Shown piece by piece: positions 24,445-33,220 of a stretch of DNA of 64,000 nt. The position numbers were made by a program, and so were the translations under genes. The notes beneath the pieces are model-generated. The model saw nothing but the letters and a program-made list of their open reading frames with translations. It ran no database searches and was not told where the DNA came from. Each line of letters starts with the position of its first letter. Positions within the stretch are counted from its first letter, which is position 1. This DNA is from Streptomyces hygroscopicus (lineage in GTDB: Bacteria > Actinomycetota > Actinomycetes > Streptomycetales > Streptomycetaceae), in the NCBI RefSeq assembly GCF_026168105.1, contig NZ_LBMW01000036.1, positions 20,681-84,680 of the forward strand, in the 5' to 3' direction.

Positions 24445-25209
24445 TCACCCGGCAGTTGCGAAGTCCTGGGTCCAGTAGCTGTTGGGCTGTGCGAGTCCGA
24501 CGCCGATCTCCTTGAACCCGCAGTCGAGGATGTTCGCCTTGTGGCCGGGGCTGGACATCCAGCCCGCCATGACCTGCTCGGGAGTGGCGTAACCGTAGGC
24601 GATGTTCTCGCCGTAGCTGCTCCAGTTGTAGCCGGCCCGCGTGATCCGGTCGCCGGGGGAGGACCCGTCGGACCCGGTGTGCGACATGTTCTGGTGGGCC
24701 GCCATGTCGTCGCTGTGCGCCTGCGCGGCCTTGGTCAGGATGGCGTTCAGCGTCACGGCCGGGCAACCGACCTTGCTGCGCTCGGCGTTGACGAGTTGCA
24801 CGATGCGGGCGGCGAAACCGGACGCGGTGGCGGTGGGCTTCGGGGCGCTCGGCGCTGCCGGGGCCGCGGGGGCGGCGGTAGTGGGCCGGGGAGCCGTGGC
24901 CTTCGCGGTGCTCGAAGGCGCCGTGGCCGGAGGCTTCGGCGCGGTGGTCTTCGGAGTGCTCGTCGAGGGGCTCGGAGTTTTCGATGCCGCCGGACTGGGC
25001 CCGTCGGCGTGGCCGCCGTTCCAGTTCCGGTCCCAGGCGTCGTTCCACCACCCGTTGGCCGCGTGCTTCCCGGCGCTGCGGTAGTGATGTCCTGCGCTGT
25101 CCCGCCAGTCGGTACAGGCAAGGGCGACGGACGGCACACCCACCGCGCCCACGGTGACGGCAGCGATGACTATCCGCCGGTAGTGATTCCTTTTGCGATG
25201 AATTCCCAT
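24445..25209 (-). CDS. Secreted CAP/SCP-domain protein
   Basis: A 254-aa exported protein. A basic N terminus (MGIHRKRNHYRR) precedes a hydrophobic signal segment (IVIAAVTVGAVGVPSVALA). A Pro/Thr/Ala/Ser-rich linker (about 70-125) follows. The C-terminal CAP domain has IVQLVNAERSKVGCPAVTLNAILTKAAQAHSDDMA, then NMSHTGSDG, YGENIAYG and MAGWMSSPGHKANIL. Such proteins are common in Streptomyces cell envelopes; their role is usually unknown. The start at 25209 has GTGAGG as ribosome-binding site; the in-frame GTG upstream is that site itself. It is probably not part of the biosynthetic pathway. Confidence 0.93.
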   Translation of the reverse strand: MGIHRKRNHYRRIVIAAVTVGAVGVPSVALACTDWRDSAGHHYRSAGKHAANGWWNDAWDRNWNGGHADGPSPAASKTPSPSTSTPKTTAPKPPATAPSSTAKATAPRPTTAAPAAPAAPSAPKPTATASGFAARIVQLVNAERSKVGCPAVTLNAILTKAAQAHSDDMAAHQNMSHTGSDGSSPGDRITRAGYNWSSYGENIAYGYATPEQVMAGWMSSPGHKANILDCGFKEIGVGLAQPNSYWTQDFATAG

Positions 25210-25562
25210 GCGTGACCTCACTCGGTAATCGCCGAGCGCCCTGGTGCGGCTGACTCTGCGCGGAATCGGCCCCTGAACTGCGGAGACGTCCTGCGAGTCG
25301 TCATTCTTGGGACGGCTTCACACAAGCGCAAAGGGCGGTCACTACTACCCTGCTTCGTAGGTTTGAGCGGCTCTTGCCATGAGGGCGGTGGCGTGCTGGT
25401 CCGGCTGTCGCGGCCGTTGCGGAATTCTGTTTCCTCGTCAGAAACCGTTGGTCTTCCCAGAACGGGCGACAGCGCCGAGTGCGTGGGAATGCCGACGGGC
25501 CTGGGGGGATTTGCACCTATAACAAGACGGACAAATCCCATATGTCACCAGAGGGCTATCTA
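25210..25562. promoter_or_regulatory. Intergenic region upstream of the CAP protein
   Basis: About 350 bp separating two minus-strand genes. It is AT-richer than its surroundings near 25515-25565 (around ACCTATAACAAGACGG), which would fit a promoter firing leftward toward the CAP-protein gene. No gene or clear terminator was seen. Confidence 0.35.
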
Positions 25563-26495
25563 CTATTCGGCACGCCTAATCCCCGGAGGTGGTGTGACGG
25601 ATGTCACGGAACCGTGATTTCCGGGCCCGTCCGGCCCTCCGGCATCGCTCATCGGACAGGACCGCGGCACGCCCGGCGGATCGAGCCAGCGCATCAGCGC
25701 GTCGCCCATCACCAGATCCCTGTCCCGGCCGCGCAGAAAGTCCAGCTCCTCGGTGAAGAGCGTCACGGCCTGCTCGTACGGGCAGGGCAGCCGGGTCCAG
25801 TCCGAGCCCCAGAACATGCGGTGAGGGCCGAACGCGTCGAAGACGCGGCGCAAGGGCTCGTGCAGGCCGGGGAAGGGGTAGGCGTCCGTCGTGTGGCAGG
25901 GCAGCGCCGACGCCTTCACCGCCACATGGGGATGACGGGCCAGGGCGAGCAGGCCGTCGAGTCCGGCGAACGCCGTCTCGTCACGGGCCCCGAGGGGCAG
26001 ACATAGGTGGTCGAGGACCAGCCGCAGTCCCGGGTGTGCGGCGGCCACGCGGTCCAACGCGCCGGTCAGGCCCGGCGCGTACACCATCACCGGCAGCCCG
26101 GCGCCCTCGACGGCGGCCCAGAACCCGTCCAGGCGGCCGGCGGTGAACAGCTCGCGCCAGGGGGGCCGGTGCAGTGTGAGGCGCACACCCAGGACACCGG
26201 GCCGCCCGATCAGCTCGTCCAGTCCCCGGGCCCACCGGCCGTCGTGCACGGCCACCCTGCCCATCACCGAGAAGCGGCCGGGACAGGCATCGGCGGCTGC
26301 CAGCACCACGTCGTTGTGGTCGCCCTCCCACGACGGCGGGACGAGCACCGCGCGATCCACCCCCGCCTCGTCCATGACGGTCAGCAACTCCTCGACGGTG
26401 GGCGGCACTTCACGGTGGGCGGGCCCCGCGCCGGGTGGCCACGGCCGCGTCGGCCGGTCGCTCTGCCACAGATGAGCCTGAGCGTCGACGATCAC
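25563..26495 (-). CDS. Amidohydrolase-2 family hydrolase (PDC-lactonase-like)
   Basis: A 310-aa TIM-barrel amidohydrolase. It opens MIVDAQAHLW, where the usual HxH metal pair has Gln for the first His, a variation seen in some sugar-lactonase/2-pyrone-4,6-dicarboxylate lactonase relatives. VLDHLCLPLG and the late metal/acid segment MFWGSDWTRLP are present. It probably hydrolyses a lactone or cyclic acid. It is the last gene of an operon in which each stop overlaps the next start by 4 bp (here with the LeuB-like gene), so a shared small-acid pathway is likely. The Gly/Pro-rich C-terminal tail is unusual. Confidence 0.88.
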   Translation of the reverse strand: MIVDAQAHLWQSDRPTRPWPPGAGPAHREVPPTVEELLTVMDEAGVDRAVLVPPSWEGDHNDVVLAAADACPGRFSVMGRVAVHDGRWARGLDELIGRPGVLGVRLTLHRPPWRELFTAGRLDGFWAAVEGAGLPVMVYAPGLTGALDRVAAAHPGLRLVLDHLCLPLGARDETAFAGLDGLLALARHPHVAVKASALPCHTTDAYPFPGLHEPLRRVFDAFGPHRMFWGSDWTRLPCPYEQAVTLFTEELDFLRGRDRDLVMGDALMRWLDPPGVPRSCPMSDAGGPDGPGNHGSVTSVTPPPGIRRAE

Positions 26496-27682
26496 GCTGC
26501 GGGGCCCGACAGCCTGGTCTCCAGCGCGGCGAGCACGGCGCTCGCCGACGCCGTCGTGCCGACCGCCTCGCGGTGGCCCACCAGGTCGTACGTCAGCGAC
26601 TCGCCCTTCAGGAGTACGTCTCGCACGGCGTGGTCGATGCCGTCCGCGGTGCCCGACAGGAGCCTGTCGCGATGGCGGGCGCCCAGCCAGCGCAACAGCT
26701 CCGCCACCGCGAGCAGCATCGCCATGGGGTTGACCCGGTCCCTCCCCGCGTGCGCCGGGGCCGATCCGTGGATCGGTTCGAACATGCCGTGCCGGTCACC
26801 GATGTTGCATCCCACCGCCATGCCGAGCCCGCCCTGCAGGACCGCGGCGAGCTCCGTGAGGATGTCGCCGAACATATTCGTCGTGACCACGACGTCACAG
26901 TGCTCGGGGCGCCGCATCAGACGGTAGGCGAACGCGTCCACGAGCACCACCTCCCGCTCCACCTCCGGATAGTCGGCGCCCACCTCCTCGAAGACCTCCT
27001 GGAAGAGCCGGCAGCCGTGCAGCACGTTGTCCTTGCCGACACAGGTGACCCGGCGGCGCCCGTCCTCCGGTGCGCCCCCGCGCCGCAGCGCCGTCTCGAA
27101 GGCCAGCCGGACGACCCGTTCGGACGCGGCGCGGGTGACGATCCTGCTGTCGGTGGCGACCTGCGCGATGCCGCCGGGCGCCAGGGTGCCGCCGGCGCCC
27201 GCGTAAAGATCCTCCGTGTTCTCCCGGACGAACACCATGTCGACCTGGTCCGGCTCCCACACCTGGCGCAGCGTTCCCGACACCATTTGCCGTATGCCGG
27301 GCAGGAGTCTGACCGGGCGGACGTTGGCGTACAGATCGAGGCGCTGACGGTTGCCGACAATCGCGGACCATCCGGCGAGCCGGCCGTCCGCGCGCAGCAG
27401 TGTGCCCCGCCCGTCGGAACGCGGCAGCCCCACCGCGCCCAGCAGGATCGCGTCGGCCCTCTCGCAGACCGCCTCGGAACCCTCCGGCCAGTCCACGCCG
27501 TGGCGCACATAGTGCTCTGCTCCGCACGGCACCTCGTCGATGTGCAGGGGTACACCGATGAGTCGCTCGACCGCCTCCAGGAGCCGCCTGGCCTGTACGG
27601 CGACGTCGACTCCGATGCCGTCTCCGGGAAGCAGTGCGATGCGGTAGCCGGCCGGCGGCCGTGCGGAGCCCGGGGCGCTCAT
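26492..27682 (-). CDS. Isopropylmalate/tartrate-type decarboxylating dehydrogenase
   Basis: A 396-aa member of the isocitrate/isopropylmalate dehydrogenase family. Seen: IALLPGDGIG near the N terminus, VFVRENTEDLYAGAG, CVGKDNVLHGCRLF, the metal-binding TTNMFGDILTELAA, and the NAD-binding HGSAPAHAGRDRVNP. It would oxidise and possibly decarboxylate a 2-hydroxy acid. As leuB is normally found with leucine genes and none are here, it is probably a dedicated building-block enzyme. It overlaps the amidohydrolase start and the upstream acyl-CoA dehydrogenase stop by 4 bp each. Confidence 0.92.
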   Translation of the reverse strand: MSAPGSARPPAGYRIALLPGDGIGVDVAVQARRLLEAVERLIGVPLHIDEVPCGAEHYVRHGVDWPEGSEAVCERADAILLGAVGLPRSDGRGTLLRADGRLAGWSAIVGNRQRLDLYANVRPVRLLPGIRQMVSGTLRQVWEPDQVDMVFVRENTEDLYAGAGGTLAPGGIAQVATDSRIVTRAASERVVRLAFETALRRGGAPEDGRRRVTCVGKDNVLHGCRLFQEVFEEVGADYPEVEREVVLVDAFAYRLMRRPEHCDVVVTTNMFGDILTELAAVLQGGLGMAVGCNIGDRHGMFEPIHGSAPAHAGRDRVNPMAMLLAVAELLRWLGARHRDRLLSGTADGIDHAVRDVLLKGESLTYDLVGHREAVGTTASASAVLAALETRLSGPAA

Positions 27683-28866
27683 CGGCCCGCTCCCGCCGCA
27701 GTGCTGAGATCCTCGTCCAGACCGGTCCCGGACAGCCAGTCGAAGGGCCGGTACACGGCATGACCGGTGCCCATGCCCTCGGCGATCAGCTCGCGCAGCC
27801 GGTTGGAGGCGAAGCCCCCGATGACGTTCATCGGGGCGTCCCGGTACAGACGCTCCACGGGATGCCCCGGCTGCAGGGCCCGCGCGCCGTGGATCTGGAG
27901 GGCGCTCTGGGTGGCGGCGACCGCCAGCTCAGTGGCGTATGCCTTGAGCATGGCGATCTCGTCCCGCGCGGACCGGCCCGCGGCCCGGTGCCACGCCACC
28001 CGCTGGGCCAGCAGCCGTGCCGCGTCGATCTCCGTCCGCAGCCGGGCGAGTTGGGCCTGCACGCCCTCCATGTGGCCGAGCGGCCTGCCGAAGGAGACAT
28101 GGCTGCGCGCATGCGTGACGCACGCGCGCAGTGCCGCCTCGGCGATGGCGATGGAGGAGACGGAGATGAACAGCCAGCCCCATGCCATGCCCTCGGCGAA
28201 CTCCGCGTACGGCACCGGAACGACGTCGTGCGGCGCGACATGGGCCCGGTCGAAGCGCAAGCCGCCCCACGGCATGGCCCGCAGCCCCATGTGATCCATC
28301 GGGTAGCGCTCCACACCAGGCTGGCCGAGATCGACGAAGGCGAAGCACCAGCCGTGGCCGTCACGGTCGACGCGCTCGTCGAGCCGGGCGAGAACCACGG
28401 CGAGATCACCGGTCGGGGCGTTGGTGATGCGCGCCTTCTCGCCGCTGATGACCAGGCCGCCGTCCCTGCCCTTCGAGACGGTCGTGCGGTACGTGCCCGC
28501 GTCGCTGCCCGCCGTCCGCTCGACCACGGCGAAGGCACCCAGTTTCCGTCCGGACAGCAGCGCTTCGAGCAGCGGCCGGTGGGTGGCGAGCTCTCCGTAG
28601 CGGTGGATGAGCTTTCCGCACAGCAGCGTGGACATCGTGGCCGACCAGTAGGTGGAGGGACAGGCCAGAGCCAGACTCTCCATGGCCGCGACCTGGGACA
28701 CCCCGTCGACGGCCGTGCCACCGACGGCCACCGGATGGAAGACGCGGAGGTACCCGCTGTCGACGACGTCCGGCCAGTTGGGTGCGGGCAGTTGGCCACT
28801 CAGGTCCGCGTCGCTCGCGCGGGCGGCGATGCCGGCGAAGCGCCGGGGGAACTCCGAGACGTTCAC
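27679..28866 (-). CDS. Acyl-CoA dehydrogenase family protein
   Basis: A 395-aa flavoprotein of the ACAD fold. It shows LACPSTYWSATMSTLLCGKLIHRYG, FAVVERTAGSDAGTYRTTVSK (FAD/substrate loop), ISGEKARITNAPTGDLAVVLARLD and a C-terminal helical domain with HVSFGRPLGHMEGVQAQLARLRTEIDAARLL. Some enzymes of this shape are dehydrogenases, others act as oxygenases or on ACP-bound substrates. The GTG start at 28866 is chosen because it overlaps the upstream stop (GTGA) and is preceded by GGAGG. It is operonic with the fused ACAD/U32 gene and the LeuB-like gene. The substrate is unknown. Confidence 0.9.
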   Translation of the reverse strand: MNVSEFPRRFAGIAARASDADLSGQLPAPNWPDVVDSGYLRVFHPVAVGGTAVDGVSQVAAMESLALACPSTYWSATMSTLLCGKLIHRYGELATHRPLLEALLSGRKLGAFAVVERTAGSDAGTYRTTVSKGRDGGLVISGEKARITNAPTGDLAVVLARLDERVDRDGHGWCFAFVDLGQPGVERYPMDHMGLRAMPWGGLRFDRAHVAPHDVVPVPYAEFAEGMAWGWLFISVSSIAIAEAALRACVTHARSHVSFGRPLGHMEGVQAQLARLRTEIDAARLLAQRVAWHRAAGRSARDEIAMLKAYATELAVAATQSALQIHGARALQPGHPVERLYRDAPMNVIGGFASNRLRELIAEGMGTGHAVYRPFDWLSGTGLDEDLSTAAGAGR

Positions 28867-31040
28867 TGGTCGGCCTCCGGGAATCGGTCCGCCGGGGACA
28901 GGGCGAGCAGGGGACCCGCGATGACCGGCTGCAGCACGTCGGGCTCGCCGCCCACCCCGGCGAAGAACGCGGCGTCGCGCTGGGCCCGGAGTACCGGGTG
29001 TCCCTCGGCGAGAGCATCCGGGCCGTGCAGTACGGCCGCCGACTCGGCCACCGACTGCGCGGCACCGGCGGTGAACAGCCGTAGGGTGGCGGTGTGCTGG
29101 GAAGGGACCGGCCCCGGTCCGTCGAGCAGGGAGGCCACGCGCTGGACGAGGCCGACACACAGCTCGAGGCGCGTGCGCATGTCGGCGAGCCGGGCGCGCA
29201 CCGCCTGGGAGTGGCCGAGCGGCGCGCCGAACAGCCTGCGCTGTCCGGCGAGCGCCGCCGCACGACGGACAAGGGAACGCATCGCCCCTAGCCAGACCGC
29301 CGATGAGAACACCCGCTCGTGCGCGGCGAGGAGGGGGACGGCCTGGACGGCGGGTCCCAGCGCGGCGCCGGGGCCCAAGCGGCAATCGGTGAAGACGAGT
29401 TCGCCCCAGGTGCAGGTGGGCAGCGCGGCCGGGCCCCGGCCCACGACGACGGTGAGTCCGGGTGTGTCCCGGTCGACGAGGTAGGCGTGGTCACCGGCGA
29501 CGACCACGAAGTGGTGGGCGACCGCCGCGTTCACCACGAGGCGTTTGGTGCCGGTCAGCAGGGCGCCGCCGCCGTCGGCGGGGGTGGCGGTCGCCGTGGC
29601 GGGCAACGCGCCACCGAGCGTGTCGAGCAGGGAGATCCCCAAGAGCCACTCACCGGAGGCCGCAGCGGGCAGCAGCCCTCGCCGCAGTGTCCCGGGCGCG
29701 AGCCGGTGGACCACGGCGGCGCACAGAAGTCCGTTGGCGACGGCCGCCAGCGCCGTCCCCGGATCCTCCGAACCGTGGGCGTAGCCGTCGAGGAGCGCCG
29801 TGGTCTGCAGCGCGGTGAGCCCGCGGCCGCCGTGTGAGGGCGGCAGGAGTGCGCCGCCGGAGAGCCCGATCTCGGCCAGGCCGGCGAACAGCTGGGGGTC
29901 CCAGTGTCCGGACCGGTCGCGCTCCGCGGTGCTCGGCGCGACCTTGAGCGCGCCATAGGCGTGCGCCTCGGACCGGAGCCGCTCCAACGAGTCGAGTGAC
30001 TCGAACAGCGTGGTGAGAGAGGGAAGTTCGGTGAGACTGAGCGCGTCGAGGGGGACGTGATCCATGGATGCTCCTCCCGGTCGGGAGGCGTCGCGGTGCG
30101 GGCGGTGCGGCGACTTCTCGTTGATGTACTGCGCCTCGAAGCCGGACTTCGCGAGAGCCTCCAGACCGAGGGCGATCCGCTGGACCCGGGCGCGCACGGT
30201 CTCGGGGCCCACCGGGTCGTGCGGGTGGGACTGGGCGCTCGCTCCCATCTTGAGCATCATGGGCGCACAGATCTGCACCAGTTCGGGCACCTCGTAGAAG
30301 CGGAGGAAGCCACCCTTGGTGCCGTAGACGTCGACGGGCACGTCGATCAGGAGGTCCGGGGCGGCCCTGCGGATCTCCTGCAGGACCGCCAGGCCGAGGT
30401 CGTGAGTGGTGGTGACGCTGTTCGCGCCGTTCTCGGCGTAGACCTTGGCGGTGAAGGGGTTGGAGACGATGCAGTGCGAGGACGACTTGATCATGAGGTC
30501 GCCGGGCAGGACCCCCGCCGCGCGCATGTCGGAGAGCATGCGGATGACCCCCAGGTCGTACGAGATGAGCCCGCGACAGCCCATCTCCGTGAGGCGGATC
30601 GCTTCTTCCGCGCTGACCGCGAGGGCGTCGTTGTTGTTGACCCGACGGCCTTGGGAGGCGCCGAACCCGCCGCGGTAGAAGGCCGCCTTGCGGTCGTACT
30701 CCGGCCGGGGACCCAGGGCGAAGACCATGCCCACCCCGTTCTGGTGGCAGAGTTCGAGCATGTCGCGTATCTCGGAGTCGGACAGCAGGAACGCCCCGAG
30801 CGTTTCGTTGAAGCGGGTGACCGGTACGCCCTCCTCCCGCAGTCCGGCGAGGGTCAGCTCAAGGACCTTGAGGTTGTTCACGACCGGGACCTCGACCCCG
30901 TAGTGCCCGCCGCCCTCGAACTCGAGGCTGGACGGACGGAGTTCGATCTCGTCGCTGTAGGGCAGGTCCTGTCCCCGCAGCCAGTCGCGGGCGCGTGACG
31001 CGCCCCTGATGATCTCAGGTGTTGCGACAGCAGTACTCAT
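28863..31040 (-). CDS. U32-like TIM-barrel protein fused to an acyl-CoA dehydrogenase domain
   Basis: A single 725-aa open frame. Residues 1-~320 resemble peptidase-U32-family barrel proteins (VVNNLKVLELTLAGLREEGVPV, GCRGLISYDLGVIRML, SSSHCIVSNPFTAKVYAENGANSVTTTHDLGL) with four scattered Cys. Residues ~326-725 are an ACAD-like protein (GHWDPQLFAGLAEIGLSGG, VFSSAVWLGAMRSLVRRAA, LFGAPLGHSQAVRARLADMRTRLEL). No stop separates them, but ATG 30065 between the two parts has a strong GGGAGGAG site, so the second half may also be made alone. The start at 31040 has AAGGTG upstream. U32 relatives include tRNA- and quinone-hydroxylation factors and proteases; the role here is unknown. It heads the four-gene overlapped operon. 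Confidence 0.8.
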   Translation of the reverse strand: MSTAVATPEIIRGASRARDWLRGQDLPYSDEIELRPSSLEFEGGGHYGVEVPVVNNLKVLELTLAGLREEGVPVTRFNETLGAFLLSDSEIRDMLELCHQNGVGMVFALGPRPEYDRKAAFYRGGFGASQGRRVNNNDALAVSAEEAIRLTEMGCRGLISYDLGVIRMLSDMRAAGVLPGDLMIKSSSHCIVSNPFTAKVYAENGANSVTTTHDLGLAVLQEIRRAAPDLLIDVPVDVYGTKGGFLRFYEVPELVQICAPMMLKMGASAQSHPHDPVGPETVRARVQRIALGLEALAKSGFEAQYINEKSPHRPHRDASRPGGASMDHVPLDALSLTELPSLTTLFESLDSLERLRSEAHAYGALKVAPSTAERDRSGHWDPQLFAGLAEIGLSGGALLPPSHGGRGLTALQTTALLDGYAHGSEDPGTALAAVANGLLCAAVVHRLAPGTLRRGLLPAAASGEWLLGISLLDTLGGALPATATATPADGGGALLTGTKRLVVNAAVAHHFVVVAGDHAYLVDRDTPGLTVVVGRGPAALPTCTWGELVFTDCRLGPGAALGPAVQAVPLLAAHERVFSSAVWLGAMRSLVRRAAALAGQRRLFGAPLGHSQAVRARLADMRTRLELCVGLVQRVASLLDGPGPVPSQHTATLRLFTAGAAQSVAESAAVLHGPDALAEGHPVLRAQRDAAFFAGVGGEPDVLQPVIAGPLLALSPADRFPEADQ

Positions 31041-31115
31041 ACGTGGTCACCTTCTCGAATGGCGATGTGTGTCAGCTGCCGTACAGGTGGCGGGAGCCGG
31101 GGCGGGCGACGGGGC

Positions 31116-31949
31116 TCAGGAGGCCAGCCGGTCCCCGAGCGCGAGCGCCGTGTGGTCGATCAGCCGCCGCGCGGCGGCCGCGTCCATGGGCCGGGGCCAG
31201 AACAGACACCGGTCCACTCCCGCCCGCGCATATTCGTCCACGTCCTCGAGCCGGCCGCCGAACAGCGTCACCGGGATCGGCTCGTCGGATCCGGGCCTGC
31301 GGACCGTACGCCGGAAGCGGTCGATCTCCTCGAGAACCCCGGGCCGCAGCATGGGGATCCACTCGTCCCCGTACGCAACCACGCGCTCGGCGACCCGAGG
31401 GCCGTTCCCGGCGACGAGGATCGGCGGATGCGGATGCCGTACGGGCTTGGGCCAGGAGGTGACGGCCTCGAAGTCGACGAACTTCCCGTGGTACGAGGCC
31501 ACGTCCTCGGTCCAGACCTCCCGCATCGCCAGCACCCGCTCGCGCATCACCGCCCAGCGGTCTCGAGGGTCGACACCGTGGTGCCGCAGCTCCTGGAAGA
31601 TCCACCCGGGCCCGACGCCGAAGTTCATCCGGCCCTCGGAGAGCACGTCGAGCGTGGCCACCGCCTTCGCGGTCACCAACGGCTCCCGCTCCGTCACCAG
31701 GGCGACCGCGGTGCCCAGTTGGAGCGCTTCGGTGGTCTGCGCCGCGGCGGCCAGTGCGACGAAGCAGTCCATCCCGTTGCGGAACTCGTCGGGCAGGCCC
31801 GCCACGTCGAAGACCTCGGGCGTGTGCGCCGGGATGTGGGTGTGGTCGGGGAAGAAGAGCGACTCGAAGCCGCGTTCCTCGAGCAGCGCGGCGAGCGCGC
31901 CCGGCCGGATCGAACCGGCCGTGGGAAACATGATGAATCCGTACCGCAC
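31116..31949 (-). CDS. LLM-class flavin/F420-dependent oxidoreductase
   Basis: A 277-aa luciferase-like monooxygenase-family barrel. It starts (GTG) MRYGFIMFPTAGSIRPG and has GFESLFFPDHTHIPAH, QLGTAVALVTEREPLVTAKAVATLDVLSEGR, NFGVGPGWIFQELRHHGVDPRDRW and a C-terminal LFGGRLEDVDEYARAGVDRCLFW. This arrangement is typical of actinobacterial F420-dependent members, but FMN use is not excluded. It lies between the fusion gene (75 bp downstream) and a quinone-oxidoreductase-like gene 22 bp upstream on the same strand, so it could be co-transcribed with either. Substrate unknown. Confidence 0.9.
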   Translation of the reverse strand: MRYGFIMFPTAGSIRPGALAALLEERGFESLFFPDHTHIPAHTPEVFDVAGLPDEFRNGMDCFVALAAAAQTTEALQLGTAVALVTEREPLVTAKAVATLDVLSEGRMNFGVGPGWIFQELRHHGVDPRDRWAVMRERVLAMREVWTEDVASYHGKFVDFEAVTSWPKPVRHPHPPILVAGNGPRVAERVVAYGDEWIPMLRPGVLEEIDRFRRTVRRPGSDEPIPVTLFGGRLEDVDEYARAGVDRCLFWPRPMDAAAARRLIDHTALALGDRLAS

Positions 31950-31971
31950 GATGTGCGTCCCTCCACGGGGT

Positions 31972-32973
31972 TCAGCGGCCGACGGTGACGACTACCTTGC
32001 CGAGTCTCGCCTCGGTCTCCAGGTAGGCGTGCGCGGCCACGATCTGAGCGAGGTCGAAGGTGCGGTCGATCAGGGGACGCAGCCGGCCGGAGGCCAGCGC
32101 CGGGGTGAGGAAGTCAGCCGCCGCGCGCAGCCGGTTCGGGTCCCTGGTGGTCTCGAAGACCGTGTACGAGCGCATGGTCAGCGCCTGCATGGTCTCCGCC
32201 CCGGGGAACGGAGTGGGATCGCCGCTCAGAGTGCCGTGCACCACGATCGTGCCGTCGGCGGCGGTGGCCCGGGCGAGCTCCCGCACGCCCGGTCCGGCGA
32301 CGGCGTCAAGGACGAACTCGGCGCCGCGCCCGCCGGTCTCGGCGAGGACGGCGGAGACCAGGTCCTCCTCGCCGGGGACGATGACGCGCGCCGCCCCGGC
32401 GGCGAGGAGTTCCGCACGCCGGTCCGCGCTGCGGACGACCGCGAGTGGTCGCGCACCGACCAGGCGGGCCAACTGGATGGCCGCCACCCCGACGCTGCTG
32501 GCGGCGGCAGTGATCACCACGGTGTGCCCGGACCCCATGCCGCCGCGCTCGATCAGAGCACCGTAGCCCGTCAGATACTGCATCCACGCCGCGGCCGAGA
32601 CCACCGGATCGAGACCGTTCGGCCTGGCCAGCACAGCGTTCACGGGGACGATGGCCAGCTCTCCGTACACGCCGTAGCGGTTCTGCGAGAACGCCGGTAC
32701 GACATTCACGGGCTGGCCGGGCCCTACCTGGTCGACCTGCGGGCCCGCCGCGTCGACGACGCCCGCGGCCTCGTATCCGAGCACGGCGGGGAAAGCACGC
32801 GGCTGCTCGATGTAGGTGCCGCGGCGGAAGTTCACCTCTGCCCGGTTCAGGCCGATCGCCTGCACCCGTACCCGCACCTCGCCGGGTCCGGGCTGCTGCG
32901 GCTCCAGGTCTTCCAGCCGGAGCACCTCGGGCCCGCCGAGGCGGTGGAACCGGACTCTGAGCGCCATGGCCAT
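31972..32973 (-). CDS. NADPH:quinone oxidoreductase-like MDR dehydrogenase
   Basis: A 333-aa medium-chain reductase without the structural-zinc cysteines. It has GPGEVRVRVQAIGLNRAEVNFRRG, the AVLGYEAAGVV loop, VVITAAASSVGVAAIQLARLVGARPLAVV (Rossmann, AASSVG) and the C terminus LGKVVVTVGR. It would reduce an activated double bond or quinone with NADPH. Start 32973 (MAMALRV) has GGGAG just upstream; a second ATG is at 32967. Its upstream region carries one copy of the 58-bp element shared with the HxlR promoter, so HxlR control is likely, perhaps in response to electrophiles. Confidence 0.9.
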   Translation of the reverse strand: MAMALRVRFHRLGGPEVLRLEDLEPQQPGPGEVRVRVQAIGLNRAEVNFRRGTYIEQPRAFPAVLGYEAAGVVDAAGPQVDQVGPGQPVNVVPAFSQNRYGVYGELAIVPVNAVLARPNGLDPVVSAAAWMQYLTGYGALIERGGMGSGHTVVITAAASSVGVAAIQLARLVGARPLAVVRSADRRAELLAAGAARVIVPGEEDLVSAVLAETGGRGAEFVLDAVAGPGVRELARATAADGTIVVHGTLSGDPTPFPGAETMQALTMRSYTVFETTRDPNRLRAAADFLTPALASGRLRPLIDRTFDLAQIVAAHAYLETEARLGKVVVTVGR

Positions 32974-33065
32974 CCAACTCCCGTGTCTGGTAGCGGCCTT
33001 GGAGCAAGGGAAGAAAGCCGGCAGCCACGGTGGGGTCACCGTGGCTTCCCTCGCGTCGGGCAACA

Positions 33066-33123
33066 AACCTAGAAACGTCAACTCTCCCCTGGCGAGTACG
33101 TACCGATAAGTGCGTACCTCACC
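33066..33123. promoter_or_regulatory. 58-bp regulatory element, copy A (upstream of MDR gene)
   Basis: This segment matches the reverse complement of 33641-33698 at 50 of 58 positions. The best-kept core is GGCGAGTACGTACCGA..AG.TGCGTACC, itself containing GTAC repeats. It sits about 95 bp upstream of the quinone-oxidoreductase start. Together with copy B it brackets the hxlR-like gene. Confidence 0.75.
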
Positions 33124-33220
33124 GGAAGGAGAGCCGTACGGAGCCGCTCCGGGCAGGTTGGACCGGATGCACTGGACGGGCTGGACGGACCGGGTGGACT
33201 GCGTGCACTGGGTGGAACGG

